Below are positions 52,455 through 63,944 of a stretch of 64,000 nt of DNA, piece by piece (position 1 is the stretch's first letter; each line of letters starts with the position of its first letter). The DNA is taken from assembly GCA_963377175.1 (NCBI GenBank), contig CAUJNA010003776.1, positions 186,001-250,000 on the forward strand. Direction: 5' to 3'. The notes beneath the pieces were generated by a model. That model worked only from the letters and a program-made list of their open reading frames with translations, was not told the DNA's origin and did not search any database. This stretch comes from Effrenium voratum. Its lineage: Eukaryota; Sar; Dinophyceae; Suessiales; Symbiodiniaceae. The position numbers and the translations under genes were made by a program.

Positions 52455-52572
52455 GGAAGCCCGTCAGGCCCGTCAGGTCTGTGACACCCGTCAGGCCCGT
52501 CAGGCCGTCAGGCCCGTCAGCGACAGGCCCGTCAGCGACAGGCGCGTCGGGCCCGGTTTGCCCGTCGGGCCC
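52455..52572. repeat. GCCCGTCAG minisatellite
   Basis: About ten imperfect units GCCCGTCAGG/GCCCGTCAGCGACAG in the spacer upstream of HSP90. Confidence 0.85.
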
Positions 52573-53882
52573 GTGAACGGTGAGCGGCCGCTTCTCGACC
52601 CAAAGCCCGAACCAACAACAAGTCAATGTTTCTTCGTTGGTTGCTGGCGCGCAGTAGGGAATGAGGGAATGACGAAATGAACCTGGAATCCCCTTAAAGG
52701 AAACCAGGGGGGGGTGGTTTTTCTCGAGGTCATTCCAACTCTCATTCCCTGCATCTCTCGCGCCAAATTGAAATCTCAGCGTTCCAACCCCGAAAATCTG
52801 AACAGATTTCAATCTAGAGCCCCGAGCACCACTCTGCCCTAGCACTGAGAACATTGAAACCTCGCAAAACGTCAGGTTAAAAGTCTCCTGCGCTAGTCAC
52901 ATTGAAAAAAAAGACCTGGAGTTTGAAAAACTATTGAATCTGTCAATTTGTCAAGAAGAATCCTTTTTCAACTCTTGGTCACTCTCTCTGTAGGTCGCCA
53001 AGCCCCCAAGCCCGTCAGGCGGTCAGAGCCAGGCACCAAGCCAGCAAGCCGGGCCCGGAGCGCCACGCGCCGGAGCGCGCCTTTTGACATAAAGCGATCC
53101 ATCGCCGAGCGGCGACTATAAGAGCTCCAAAAAATAGGGCGGTCCTGTTCTGGAGGATAGTGAACATGAAACGAACAAGGGATGTCCTCAAGTTGTGAAC
53201 CCAGCTTTGTGTACGGAGTTGATTCAGCATAGGAAGCAACCCGTTTTGAGCCTCGCGAACACGTGACCCAGGGCCCCCTACTTCTGAGACGAGCTCAGCC
53301 ACACGTTTTTGCCCTGAGGGCCTAGCAGTGGCCAAGGTATTCCGGCACGAAGGGGTATTTGGGTGTGTCCAAAAAAGAGGCCAACTTTAATTGGGTTGAA
53401 CCTGATATATCTCACTTTAGAAGAAATAAAACAAAACAAAAACAACGAGATGGTTCCGATGTGTACAATTTTGGGAAACACCCAGAGGATGAATAGATCC
53501 AAGAATGGCCCATGTGTAGGGCATCCATCGGACGAGCCTCCCCAAGCTTCGGAAGAAATGCTAATGCTGAAATGTCAGCCGTCAGCCATCGCATTCGCGT
53601 GCTGCTTGTGAATTGGCATGAGCTATTGGTTTGAGTCTGGATCAAGCCACAAAGTTGGTCCGTCTGTTTGGGTGGAGACGCCTGTGCAATGATGGGCCAA
53701 TTGCTCGATCTGCATCATCGCTGAACTGGCATCTGCGCACTCTGGGATTGCCACGCATCGAAACCACGCAGGCCGCTCAGCAATGACTGTAACTCCCGGC
53801 GCAACGAATTTTGCCGAACTCTGGTCAGTCAAACCTGTTGATCATCTAGGAACACCATCCCGTATTTGAAACTCATTTTGTC

Positions 53883-53918
53883 CATGTGTGTGTCTGTGTG
53901 TGTGTGTGTGTCTGTGCC
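53883..53918. repeat. GT microsatellite
   Basis: TG repeats with two TCTG interruptions in the spacer. Confidence 0.9.
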
Positions 53919-54364
53919 CAAGATCAAGAATGGTTGCCGTCCTTCCTAAAACAAACAGGTGCCCGTTCGCTGTAAACAGAGTGTTTCCCAAAGTGTGGTC
54001 CAAAAAGTAGTTGTTCCTCAAAGTGACAGCAAAATGCTCAGGAAAGTGGACGCCGAAACTCGCGAAGCTTCCCAAAGGCAGAAAATGGGAACCAACCAGC
54101 TTCCAACTCAAATGGTATATGTTGCTCCCAACCCAAGCCTGATTCGCTTTTGGTTGAAGCTGGACCATCCCTCGTGACTGTTGGCCGATATCTTCCATGG
54201 TGCAAAGGATTCCTCTCTCCTGCAATCCAGCTCCCTTTTCCCCCGTTCTCGCTAAAGGCTGAGCTCGCCCAAAAAAACTAGGAACGTTTGATCTTTGTGG
54301 TCATTGTCCCCGAGTGCAAAAAGTTTAACTTTGTGCAGGCTGGTAAGAAAAATCAATTAATCAT

Positions 54365-54466
54365 GTTCCATTTGCGTAATCAAGTCCCCAGGCAAAAACA
54401 TGAACATAGTTTCAGTCGTGACAGATTCCCCTTGAAACCAGCAAGGAAAATGTTAATAGCAAAAAA
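54365..54466. mobile_element. MITE family B copy in the spacer
   Basis: CCATTTGCGTAATCAAGTCCC and GTCGTGACAGATTCCCCTTGA match the family B left end and core. The right end is weak. Confidence 0.5.
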
Positions 54467-57400
54467 ATGTTGTTAAACTTGCAAGCGCTCCTTGCGCCGG
54501 GCTAAAGAAACTTCGCTTAAGCAAGTTGCCCCTTTGGGGCCGGGCCGCTGACACCAGCGCCAAGGCTCGGAAAATGGCGCGTTTTTCTCGTGTCCATCCA
54601 CGGGGCCGGCTCGGCCGGCCGGTTGGAGGGTGAAGGAAGGGGAGCCAGGAAAGGACCTCAAATTCTTGGACTGCTCCAGCCTCGTTCACGGCAGGCTCCA
54701 ATTTCTCCACCGAACACTTTTTCCAACGAGCTCAGCAAGCTGTCACAAAAGCGCCAGGTTCGCCTGGCGGGCTTGTGAGGCGATGTGTCTTAAGCAAGCA
54801 AGCAAACACTCAAACGAATGCAAACAAATTCAGGGCAAAACACGCCAACACACCTTACAGGAAGGGGCTGCACATCTCAACGGATCAGATTGCTTCGAGT
54901 CAACAACGACACCCTGCAAGTGCCATCTCCCTCCAATTTGATCACCAGACCAGCCGAACCCACTGCATTTTCACGCAAACCTCTTTTCGACGAGTGGCAC
55001 AAGAAAATACAAGAAATGTGTTTCCTGCGCGGCCTCATATGTGCGTGTGGCGCTGGCAAGCCCGTTTTGGGGTGGGGGCTCATCCCAATGATTGTCCTTC
55101 AAAACGACCCTTTCTAAATAAGAGCAATGCCAATGCAGGATTACATCCCTCTGATTGGTTCTGATCCGCATGCTCTCAACTGGAAGCACTCCCTTCATCC
55201 ACCAGGTTGATCCATCCAATCATCTTGTCAAGGAGAACCCTATGGCCTACGCCCAAGCTGCCACAAGGCTGAGTCTGAGACGCTCTCCTCTCACCAAACA
55301 ATTTTTCAGGTGAATTCCAAATGAACACGGAAGCCAACAAACATCACATCTTCGGAGTCGATTTTTGAGGATGCCCTCTTTTTGCGGCTTCTCAGAGAAA
55401 CCGAAAGGAAAGCCAACCGGTCGCGCAGTTCGGAGCCTGATGCCAAGGAAGGCCGCTCCGGATCCTCCCCGGGGCCCCCAAGCTGCAACTCACACAACAC
55501 CTCCGTCGCAAACCGCCAACTTCCGGAAAAAAGGAACTGCTTGGACGACGTTGGAAGGGGAGCAAAAATCTAAATTTTAGCAGTTAAGTGAAGATTTTCC
55601 GCTAAACCACAATAAGCAAAAATGTAAAATGTTTCCCAACAAAAACCCTCACTATATGGGAAAGCCTGGGCTGTTCAAATTGGAGGCTTGGCCAATCCTA
55701 ATCCACGATCCCTACAGGAAAGCCACAAAGAAAAACCCCTTGCGTAACAGGTAAGGATTCTGGATTGCCTTTGAACAGCCCAGAAAAAAGAAGTGATAGA
55801 AAGATATGGCATAAGATAGGTCTACGAACCTCCTTTGAAGTCCCACGAACCCACGGAAAGGAGGCTCCGTCCCAAATGATGTACATGGCACCCCTGTCAT
55901 TGGTGCATGGGAGCCTTCAGAATAGGTTGGTTTTCTTTCGGAACTTCGCCCAAAAGGGGCCCTTCCAATTTTCAGCAACACGGCACTGGTCCATCTTTAA
56001 GGGAACACTGGAAGCGACATAACCCCCACCTTTCATTCAGGACCAGCCGGCCAACTTAGACATCCGCGTGACTTACATTCACCTCACGTCTGATTGAAGA
56101 TCATGCTACCCTCATGACAGCAGCCCAATCTCTCGCGGGTAACGTGGTCGGTTTTAAAAGAAAAGGATGGGCCCTGACCATATGGCGATTCCTTGTCCTC
56201 ATGAAAATTATACATGGAACCCAACCCTTGATAAGGGGGGGATATTTTTTGAGGTGTGCAACACCATATTTAGGAGCAGTGGTCTGAAACACCATTGATT
56301 CACAAATAAAGAACCAAGAAAGAAAATTGTGATGGTACCAACCTCGCGGTATTCCAAATACTAAATCATGCCTCATGGTGCCTAGTTAGTTTTATGTTTT
56401 TTTTATTTGCAGTGGATGGGATTGGACATGGATGTGCAAACCGTTTTTTGGCTGGAATAAAACGTCCGTTGCACGTGGGATGAGTAGTGGTTAGTTGACA
56501 CGTCATCACGCAATGTTGTTCATCGTGTGTGATGTGCGTGCGCATCTGTCCCCAAGCAATCCCAGCATGTTCAATTTAAACAAAATTGGAAAACACATCA
56601 AATCATCGAGGTGCACACAGAAAAACATGCCAAGCACAGCATCAACAAACACAACAATCATCGTGTCGCCCCCCAAAAAAAAACAAGGCACAAAACACAA
56701 CTAAATGGCACACAATGAGCGGATTGGTGCCGGCATAAGGGAAAAACAATCATCCTGTCGAATATAATCTTGCCCGCCCCTCATGTCGGGCCAAACGATG
56801 CATTTCCTGATACATGCCCGCGTCACCTTGTTGTGTGTTTTAAAAAAATGATTAACTCGCGACTCACCCATAAAATTGGTCCAAATCCACTTGTTTTTCG
56901 CAGTGATTTTGTTTGCAACCCGAAGTATGCTGACGACCATGGTAAAAACTGAGAACGTCAATGTAGATCAGCCGGGTTTTAAGTGCTTACACATCACCTG
57001 ATCGAAACCAACAGCACTTCCCCGCAAACCCCTTCGTGCAACTTGTGTTGTCACTGGCCTGTCCAACAAATGGCGCCTCCTCTGCAGATGTTGCGCTGTA
57101 GAATGACCTCGAGCACAAATCAACAAAACTGGCCCCAAGCATTCATTTTTGCGACGCCCTGCCCCCCCCCTCTTTCGAAAATGAAGTTTGTCTGACACAA
57201 AACCCGTGTTGGTCTTGCAAAACGCATGCCTGAGCATCCCGCGCTTGGCTTTTGCAGCTCTCGTCGCCGTATGCCTGATGTCACACACCGTCAAAGCGTA
57301 AGGGACATCATTGCACACACCATTGCACACACAGCTGGAATGTCGACGCTCATCGCCACGCCTCCTGTGCCGTGTGACAAGCAAGGTTCCCTGAAATAGA

Positions 57401-58717
57401 TATTTCTGTGAAACATCACCCGAAATAATGAGGTAACTAAGTACTAAGAACGGGTGAGCATGGGTGAGCCCAGTGCAAATCTGTGGAAATGTGCGCTTCT
57501 CACAGCGACACCTCACGTGGAGTTCCCTGAGGACCCCGACACGCTGACTTGCCTGGAGCAGTCTGCATGTCAGACTTGCCATCCGAAACGAATTGGAAAG
57601 AAACAGCGAACAAAACAAGTGGTTGCCCAACACTGGCTTGCCATGCCACACACCGGGTTACGAAGTTATGAATGCATCCCCAGATCCGAAGCTAGACTTC
57701 AGCGGTCTGGGAAAAAAATTGCTCTTGTCGCCCAAGTCTGCACCAAATCTAACAAAAACATACAAAAACAATAACTGGCTTCTTGTCCAAACACCAGCCC
57801 AAAAAAAAAGAGAAAAAAAAGAAAAGGAAAAAAGGTCCTGTCAGAAGCAAAAAGAAAAACAAGCCAGCAAACAAATCAAGAAGCAAAAGCGTCCAACCAA
57901 ACCCCAGCCAGGCCGCAAACCAAGAAGAAAAAGTTCGCCTTGGAGCGGAGACCATGGCTCGCTGGCTGAGTGGATGGCCCAAAAAAAGTTCAAACTTTAT
58001 ATTTCCCACTAAAATGGTCTTCCCAAAAAGTTTAAAGTTGAACTCAGGAAGTGAGATGAGGAGGGGGGGTGCCCAGCCCCATAGCTGGCTTTGGAGTCCA
58101 GCCGAACCCCCGCCGCCTGTGAGAGGCAGCCCGAAAGCCCGCGCCTCGCGCTTTCCGCTTTCGGGGGGCGAAGGCGCCGGTGGGGCGGCGGGTTTTTGGA
58201 GCCACCCCCTGTTTCAAAGGGAAACCCATAAGGAAAACCGAAGCCATGGTGCCGATTTTTTTTAATAAGTTGCCCCCCCCCCCAAAAAAAAAAAAAGCTC
58301 GGTTTTCCGATTTGGCATGCTTTTAAGACCACTAAGAAAGGGTACCCTTCAATAGGCACACACACACACATTTGAGGGATCTTGGATTTTTGAGTTCTCG
58401 GAGTTTGCCGTCTAAACCACTAAGGAAGAGATGTGTGGACGTTTCAAGAACAACCACCCTTGCTCAGCAAGAGTCCTCTACCAACGGGAGTGGGGCTGGA
58501 ATGCAAGTTGCTCCACAATTCCGGCCGATCGTTTGCTCCCAACAAAAAAGCAAAACAACAGGCAGCAGGCACACAGGTGGAAAACAGACAGAGAGACGAG
58601 CAAAAAAACACCACAAAAAAAGGACCAACAAAACAAACACAACAGCAAGAAGCATCCACAAAGAAACTTACTTTCAGACACCAGGCTCACATCCGGCCCT
58701 TTCCGACCAAACCTTTC

Positions 58718-58774
58718 CTTTGGGTGCCCCCACGGCGGCAGCACCAGGTGCGGCTTGGAGTCGGGCGCGAAGAC
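58718..58774 (-). CDS. Isolated exon of an unidentified gene
   Basis: 19 codons, VFAPDSKPHLVLPPWGHPK, bounded by TTTTTTAG|GTCTTC and CCAAAG|GAAAGG (GA donor), the same splice style as the neighbouring genes. It lies between the actin-like stop and HSP90. A second GC-rich stretch at about 58085-58205 may be its next exon, with unclear frame. Function unknown. Confidence 0.45.
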
Positions 58775-58830
58775 CTAAAAAACACCGGGGAAGCCGAGGG
58801 ATGACGGTCAACCAAATGGGAGTTTCGATA

Positions 58831-58958
58831 TATGGCCATGGGTCAAAAGCCAAATCGTCCCCAGTGAACATCCCAATCCCCACCAAAAAAACAAACAACA
58901 AAAATGGGTGGTGCACCTACCCCAAAATGGTACCATTGGTTTGGACCCACAGCCATAT
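58831..58958. mobile_element. MITE family D copy
   Basis: Inverted ends TATGGCCATGGGTCAAAA / TTTGGACCCACAGCCATA, with CAGTGAACATCCCAATCCCC and AATGGGTGGTGCACC inside. A second family D element begins directly at its right end. Confidence 0.72.
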
Positions 58959-59360
58959 GGCTGTGGGTCAAAACCCTGTTCCCCTGGTAAACATCAAAAT
59001 GGGTGGCAAATGGGTGTTCATCCACCCCAAAATGGAGAATTGCCCAAACCATCCCGAAACATCAGGTTCCATGTTATATGGGAGTTTTTGTAAAGATTGG
59101 CACAAGAGACCAAAAGGGTTGCTGTGGCTAGTTGAAGATTTTTTAATGGTGGACCGTCTTTTGGTGGGTTGCTATTTGCACGGAAACCCAAAAAAAGAGG
59201 ACCACCGTTTTCTTTTCTCCATCGTGGAGTACTACGATTCTAGCCTGCCTGGCGTTTGTAGAACTTCTCCTGGCCACGCAAACGCTGGCAGTAACTAATT
59301 AAAGCCCTACTGTACAAGGCCTTGTCATCAGCTCAGAGACTCCGACAGCATGTTTGGCCG

Positions 59361-59690
59361 TCAAAGGCAAGTTCTATGAACGGCAGCCATGCCCTCCGAC
59401 GCATACTTCTCCCTCGTCACAAAGAGCTGCTCCAGGTCGCAAGTGCTCAGCAGCTTGTCGGCGCCCGGCGCCAGGCTCGGCTCAACGCGCACGGTGCTGC
59501 AGCCCGTCGCTCGCTTCAGCTCCTCCAATCCGCCCTCAAAGTCCTGCGCGCCAGCGCCGTAGAGCAACAAGTTCCTCCGCAGCGCCAGGCGGGTGTCCAC
59601 CGGGCAGGCGGCGATGGCTTGGCCATGCGCTTGTGCGAGGCCCGGCAGGTCCTTTGAGCCCTCGATGATGGCATCGCAAATCATGAAGCC
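59361..59690 (-). CDS. UBL/actin-like gene exon 4 (terminal)
   Basis: 109 codons plus TGA. It starts GFMICDAIIEGSKDLPGLAQ, so the join reads TPVYE|GF as in actin PIYEG. It ends in EKYASEGMAAVHRTCL, similar to the actin C-terminus. Acceptor TGAGGAG|GGCTTC; intron 3 is 128 nt. Confidence 0.78.
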   Translation of the reverse strand, partial: GFMICDAIIEGSKDLPGLAQAHGQAIAACPVDTRLALRRNLLLYGAGAQDFEGGLEELKRATGCSTVRVEPSLAPGADKLLSTCDLEQLFVTREKYASEGMAAVHRTCL

Positions 59691-62600
59691 CTCCTCAGTT
59701 GCCCAAAAGAGCCAGAAATAACGGAAAAAAACAAGTAACCTTTTGGAGTCATGACAAAAAATGGACCAACATGAAAATTACAAAAGGTCAGATCCGGTCG
59801 CCTCGCTTGCAACTGAGCCTCATAAACGGGTGTCAGCACCAGCCCGCCGGACACCTCCACGGCCACGAGGTCCGGCGCCGTCTTCGTCTGCCTGGCGGCC
59901 ACCGCCGCGGCGACGGAGCGCACGAAGCCCACGGCCGCCACGCCGGAGCTCATCAGCGCCGCGCACAGCGCCTCGCGCTGCGGCCGCGAACTCATCATGG
60001 CCTCGATCACCAGCACCCACTGCGCCTCGGGCTGCGCGAGCTGCTTCGCGACGACCCGGCCCGCCGCTTCGCGGGCATCTTCGCCCTCACCCCACGCGCA
60101 AGTGAGGTCGAGGATGGCCACGCGCTCCCGCGGCAACGGCGCGGACTTGCCGGTGACCTGGATGGCCTGTCGCCAGCCAAAGCCGGCGTCTGCGTCTGCG
60201 TACCCGCGCTGTTCGGCGAAGCGCCTTGCGCCCAAGGACACCTCGCAGCCAGACTGCCACTCACGCAACATGGCCGACTCAATGAGGTCCTCCACGCGGC
60301 CCTCCCGAAGCCTTGTGGCAGCAATCGCATCCTCCTGGAACCCCGACCCCCAGGACCGGTCCTTGTAGTCCAGCATGACCCTGAGGGGTAATTCCCCTTC
60401 GGCAAGGTCCAGAATGTCTCGATCATACACGTCCTGGTTCTTCTTGCGCCTCTCGTCTTCTGCCTCCAGCGCCACCGACGCCGCCACGCATCTCTGCACG
60501 TAGTCAGGCATGGCATCCTGGACGCGCCCCAGGAGCCCGGGGACTTCCGCACGGTCCTGGGCCTTCCGCTTCGCCTCCTGCAACTGCCGCTCCGCCTCCT
60601 GGACCTCCTTCTTCGCCTCTTGGACCTTCTTCTCCTCCTCCTCCCCCGCAACCCACTCAGGTTGACGGAACCAAATGAAATACAAAGCATGCCAAGAAAA
60701 AACCGTGAAACCTTGCTTCCGGAATGCTTCCTTTGCCCTGTCCTGGGTGGATTTCTGCAGATTCCACAGCAGCCTGGGGGTGAGCACGCTTGGGGCGCCA
60801 CCGCAAGCAAACCGAGCCCTGCGAGAATTGCTTTTCCGCTTCAGTGATGTTGTGACTTACTGCATTGTTAAAAAGAAATCCATCATTCAAACGAGAAGTT
60901 CTTTGGCATTTCAGAACCTTGTGCGGAAAAGTTGAACACCTCCTCCGGACCCCCAAACATGCTTCCGACTCGGTTACCCATACAAATGGTCCCTTTAGAC
61001 AGAAACCCAGCATGAAGCTCTCCAAGGTGATGTTGGAACCTCCGGATCTCCCAAAAGGCAAAAGGCCTTTTCTCCCCCGTGTCAGCCGAGAAAAGGGCCG
61101 CTCAGGCTCAGGCTTTCACCGCGCAGACTTCTAAGCCCACGTTTCGACTAGAAAAGGTGGTGCTTTACGAGCACGTTCGATCGTTGCGCAGAATCGCAAA
61201 GGACCACGCGCACACCCCCGAAAAGCTGAAGAAGTCCACAACTTGGCACATCGACCACACCGATCCCCGCAATGGGTCGCACGGGCATGTTAAAAGCAGC
61301 AAACGTCCACAGGTCTTGCCCTTGGACCACGTCGATCCCCGCAATTGCCAATTTGGCGCCACTTCTACTTGTGGAGCTGCACAAGTCCTTTCTTTCACGC
61401 GCGAATGCATAGGAAAGACACCGAAAGCCTCTCGTGCCAATCTCCTGTGCAGCTTGCTGTAGCTTGCTAAAGCAACCACTGCAACTTGCCAATGCAACTT
61501 CCCAGTGCAGCTTGCGCGCGCAACTCTCGAGGGCAACTTGCTAAAGCCTCTTTCTAGTTAATCTTTTTTGCCAGTGCTACCTTGCTAGTGCTAATTGTTA
61601 ATGCATCTTGCTAGTGCTATCTTCCCACTGCCACTGGCTAGTGCGTCTTAGTGCTACCTTGCTGGTGCTACTGGGCAGTGCCATTGGCTAGTGCATGCTA
61701 GTGCAACTCGCGAGTGCCACTCGCTAGTGCGTCATCCGGGCCGTCTTTCCCGAAGAAAGCCTTCGCCATGTCTTGGAGAAACAACCGCGGCCAAAGAAGC
61801 ATCTGAAGTGCCTTATGCTGATCTGAGTTGACTGCCTAGCTGTGAAACTTCCCACACCTAGAATGACGAAGACACCTGTCAACAGTTTGAACTTGGGAAG
61901 CTGAACAGGTAGGCTTCTTCATTCGCAGCGGGCACCTGTTGGAGCATGGCTGCTTTGGATCAGAGCTCAAAAGCGTGGAATACCTTCGTCCGGCGCGGCT
62001 GCAGCCAAGAAGCCAGGTGGTTTTCTTCTTCTCCTCGCTGACCTTCCTACGGTTCCTCTCCGCCTCGCGGACCTTCCTCTTCGCCTCGTGGATTTTCCTC
62101 TCCGCCTCGCGGACCTCGCCCGCCTGATCAAACAGAAGTCACTGGATTTCCCCGTTAAAAGTTGCAATTGCTGGTGGCGTGCATTGAAACACTCGCTTTT
62201 GGGCGGTCCAAAAAAGGTTGATTGGGCCTAAGGTTGGCCCCGGATGTATAAAATGTATCCTGTGACTAATGGGGTGCTCCCTTCAAAAGTGGGCTGAATC
62301 CCCAGAAAAACCGGGCAAATCCCTACAAATCAATCGGGAGGTTGTTAAGCCAGGGTGCCCATTACCCTACTTGAAGGGGCTGCGCACTTGTTCTGAGAAT
62401 CATCTGATGGGTGGGGAAAAGCCCTGATGATTCACTCGATTTGCGAAATCTGCAGGGGTCACTCTCAAAACTCTGAGAAGAGGATTTCTGTTTGGAGGGC
62501 CTGAGTACTTAGATTTGGGTGCGCGCGTTCTTCCATGAAATCCCTGTTTAAGTGTGGCTTCTCCTCAACCAAACCCCTAAAATTTGCTCTCTCGCCTCCT

Positions 62601-62970
62601 CCAACCCAAGCATGCGGGAGTTTGCCAGGTGGCTCATCTGAGCAACCTCCTGGTCGGTTGCCAGTCTCTCCTGGGGCCCGCTGTAGTGGCACGCCGTGCC
62701 GTTGCTGCCGTAGGCGCACTGCGTATTGATCACGAAGTCTTGCGCGATGGCTCTGAGGGAGTTGTGAACCACCAGGAAGAGGTCGCGGACCCCGGGGCTC
62801 ACGGAGGCATTGTTGCGGAGCTCGCAGCCGTCCACCAAGAGGCCGACGTCAGAGGCACTGATGCCGCTGGACCGCTCAAGCGCCTCCTTGATGTCTCTCA
62901 CAATGCAGGTGGCCGTTTGAACCTCGATGATGTCGCCATTCATCTTGTAGATGCGGAAGCTGTTCTCCAT
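59361..62970 (-). CDS. Ubiquitin-like / coiled-coil / divergent actin-like protein, 4 exons
   Basis: Four phase-0 exons join into 538 codons plus TGA. Residues 1 to about 72 (MENSFRIYKMNGD ... VRDIKEAL ... VGLLVDGCELRN) fit a ubiquitin-like fold. Residues about 126-190 are a Glu/Lys/Arg coiled coil with EAKRKVREAERN repeats. The C-terminal part resembles actin: WVLVIEAMMSSRPQREAL, GVAAVGFVRSVAAAVAA, VAVEVSGGLVLTPVYE, CPVDTRLALRRNLLLYGAGA and a terminal VTREKYASEGMAAVHRTC. About 100 residues usual between TPVYEG and the CPVD segment are absent, and the DSGDG loop is EVSGG, so polymerisation or ATP binding like conventional actin is doubtful. Introns use GC, GA, GC donors. The start is the first Met of the ubiquitin-like domain; an upstream in-frame Met adds 21 residues. 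Confidence 0.72.
59819..60640 (-). CDS. UBL/actin-like gene exon 3 (coiled coil and actin-like core)
   Basis: 274 codons. It opens with EEEKKVQEAKKEVQEAERQL, passes through a region without clear homology, and ends in actin-like segments up to LVLTPVYE. Acceptor GGGGAG|GAGGAG is one of two close AGs (the other is 15 nt upstream). Donor TATGAG|GCTCAG (GC). Confidence 0.72.
61445..61735. repeat. Degenerate CTTGCTAGTGC repeat
   Basis: About 20 imperfect units built on GCTAGTGC / CTTGCTAGTGCTA in the second intron of the UBL/actin-like gene. Spacing varies around 11-16 bp. Confidence 0.7.
62034..62123 (-). CDS. UBL/actin-like gene exon 2 (coiled coil)
   Basis: 30 codons, AGEVREAERKIHEAKRKVRE onward, a charged coiled coil continuous in style with the start of exon 3. 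Acceptor TGATCAG|GCGGGC; donor AGCGAG|GAGAAG (GA) is the best phase-consistent choice. Confidence 0.65.
62596..62970 (-). CDS. UBL/actin-like gene exon 1 (ubiquitin-like domain)
   Basis: 125 codons: ubiquitin-like domain, then a linker with CAYGSNGTACHYSG and MSHLANSRMLGLEE. Donor GAGGAG|GCGAGAG (GC). The reading frame stays open for 48 nt beyond the donor, so the exon could end later. Confidence 0.7.
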
Positions 62971-62999
62971 TGCGAGGACGCGGTGCCAGCTGCTTTCAA

Positions 63000-63944
63000 G
63001 CGTCTTGGAAGTCAAACCGCGGACTTGGAGCAAAGCCTTGAACCACTATGTTTGCGTCAAGAGGGGGACCTTCTCGAAATTCGTGACGGTTATTTTCCCT
63101 CTTGGCTTTCCAACTAAAAAACATCCAAACACCCGTATAAACGGAACCGACCCCAGACATGGTCAGCTTCCATTGGCTTCCCTTTTTGGCAACACAAGAG
63201 ACTTCCTCCAGAAAGGAACCGCCCTCATACTGTGGATGGGCGCAAGCCGCATCCATCCCAACTGGCGCAGCCTTTGAATCACTAATAGCCTTAAAGCCTC
63301 ACTTGGAGGAAGCCAAATAAGAGGCTCGGAATCGTACAGATGCTTGGACTCCGTCACTTGCAACATCCTCTGGATTCCTTCAAATGGTTCGACGAGTAAT
63401 GCATATCAAGAGACCACCTCAAGTCACTTTGGAGCCTCAAAGTCTTTCCCGAAATGACCAAAAATCCGCGCAAGAAAAAAGAATGGCCGCCGCGACCCCT
63501 ATAGATTCCTTGAGACCATCCCCTTCGACAGTAAGTGGAATTCCCAAAAACTGAAATGGACAGAACGAATCCCGAGCTTCGCCTGGAAAGACCGGGAAGG
63601 CTCGGCCCAAACAAGGCAGACTTGAGAAGGCTTGCGTCTCCAAAAAACGGCAAAGGGAAGCCAACCGCTTTCAAAGGAGCCCTCTTGGGTTGGCTTCAAG
63701 GAAGGAACGCCTTGCCTTTCTCGAGGATGTATTTTGGACCTACGGGGTAGTCTTTGGGGTGGGCTCCTTGTAAGGGGTGGGTCCCCTGTTTTAGCATATG
63801 CTCACTTCTGATCGAGTGGATTGGCAAGAGAAAACTGGTCGTGTTCCACAAGAATGGCCCAAGCCCAAAAGTGACCTATAGTCCAAACACTCAGGACGTG
63901 AGTATACAGTATACCCATTCCGTGTTGGACCTCGCAAACAAAGA
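63000..63944. other. Right-hand spacer, nothing recognised
   Basis: Upstream of the UBL/actin-like gene. A truncated family C element (ATACTGTGGATGG) is at 63228-63242. Open frames are present but none has recognisable features. Confidence 0.35.

Larger units (their letters stand above)
51348..58717. other. Spacer upstream of HSP90, no confident gene
   Basis: About 7.4 kb. It contains long but unrecognised open frames on both strands (for example minus 51921-52451 and 56968-57651), a GCCCGTCAG minisatellite, a GT microsatellite and one MITE. A GC-rich patch at 54520-54640 and one at 58085-58205 might be exons. I see no homology to known proteins. Confidence 0.4.

Noticed and set aside
51907..52680. 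Opposing 257- and 176-residue frames
   Set aside because: Neither shows a domain or a splice-bounded conserved block; one ends in a minisatellite. Intergenic frames of this length are expected at about 50% GC.
56968..57651. 227-residue minus-strand frame
   Set aside because: No recognised motif, no compositional contrast with flanks. Left as non-coding.
60720..60787. KSTQDRAKEAFRKQ between CAG and AG|GT, as an extra exon of the UBL/actin-like gene
   Set aside because: It would end in phase 1 while exon 3 needs phase 0, so it cannot be spliced between exons 2 and 3 without breaking the frame.
61079..61462. 127-residue plus-strand frame with a repeated HxDHxDPRN string
   Set aside because: It is on the opposite strand inside an intron. 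The repeat is two copies of a short DNA string; no known domain.
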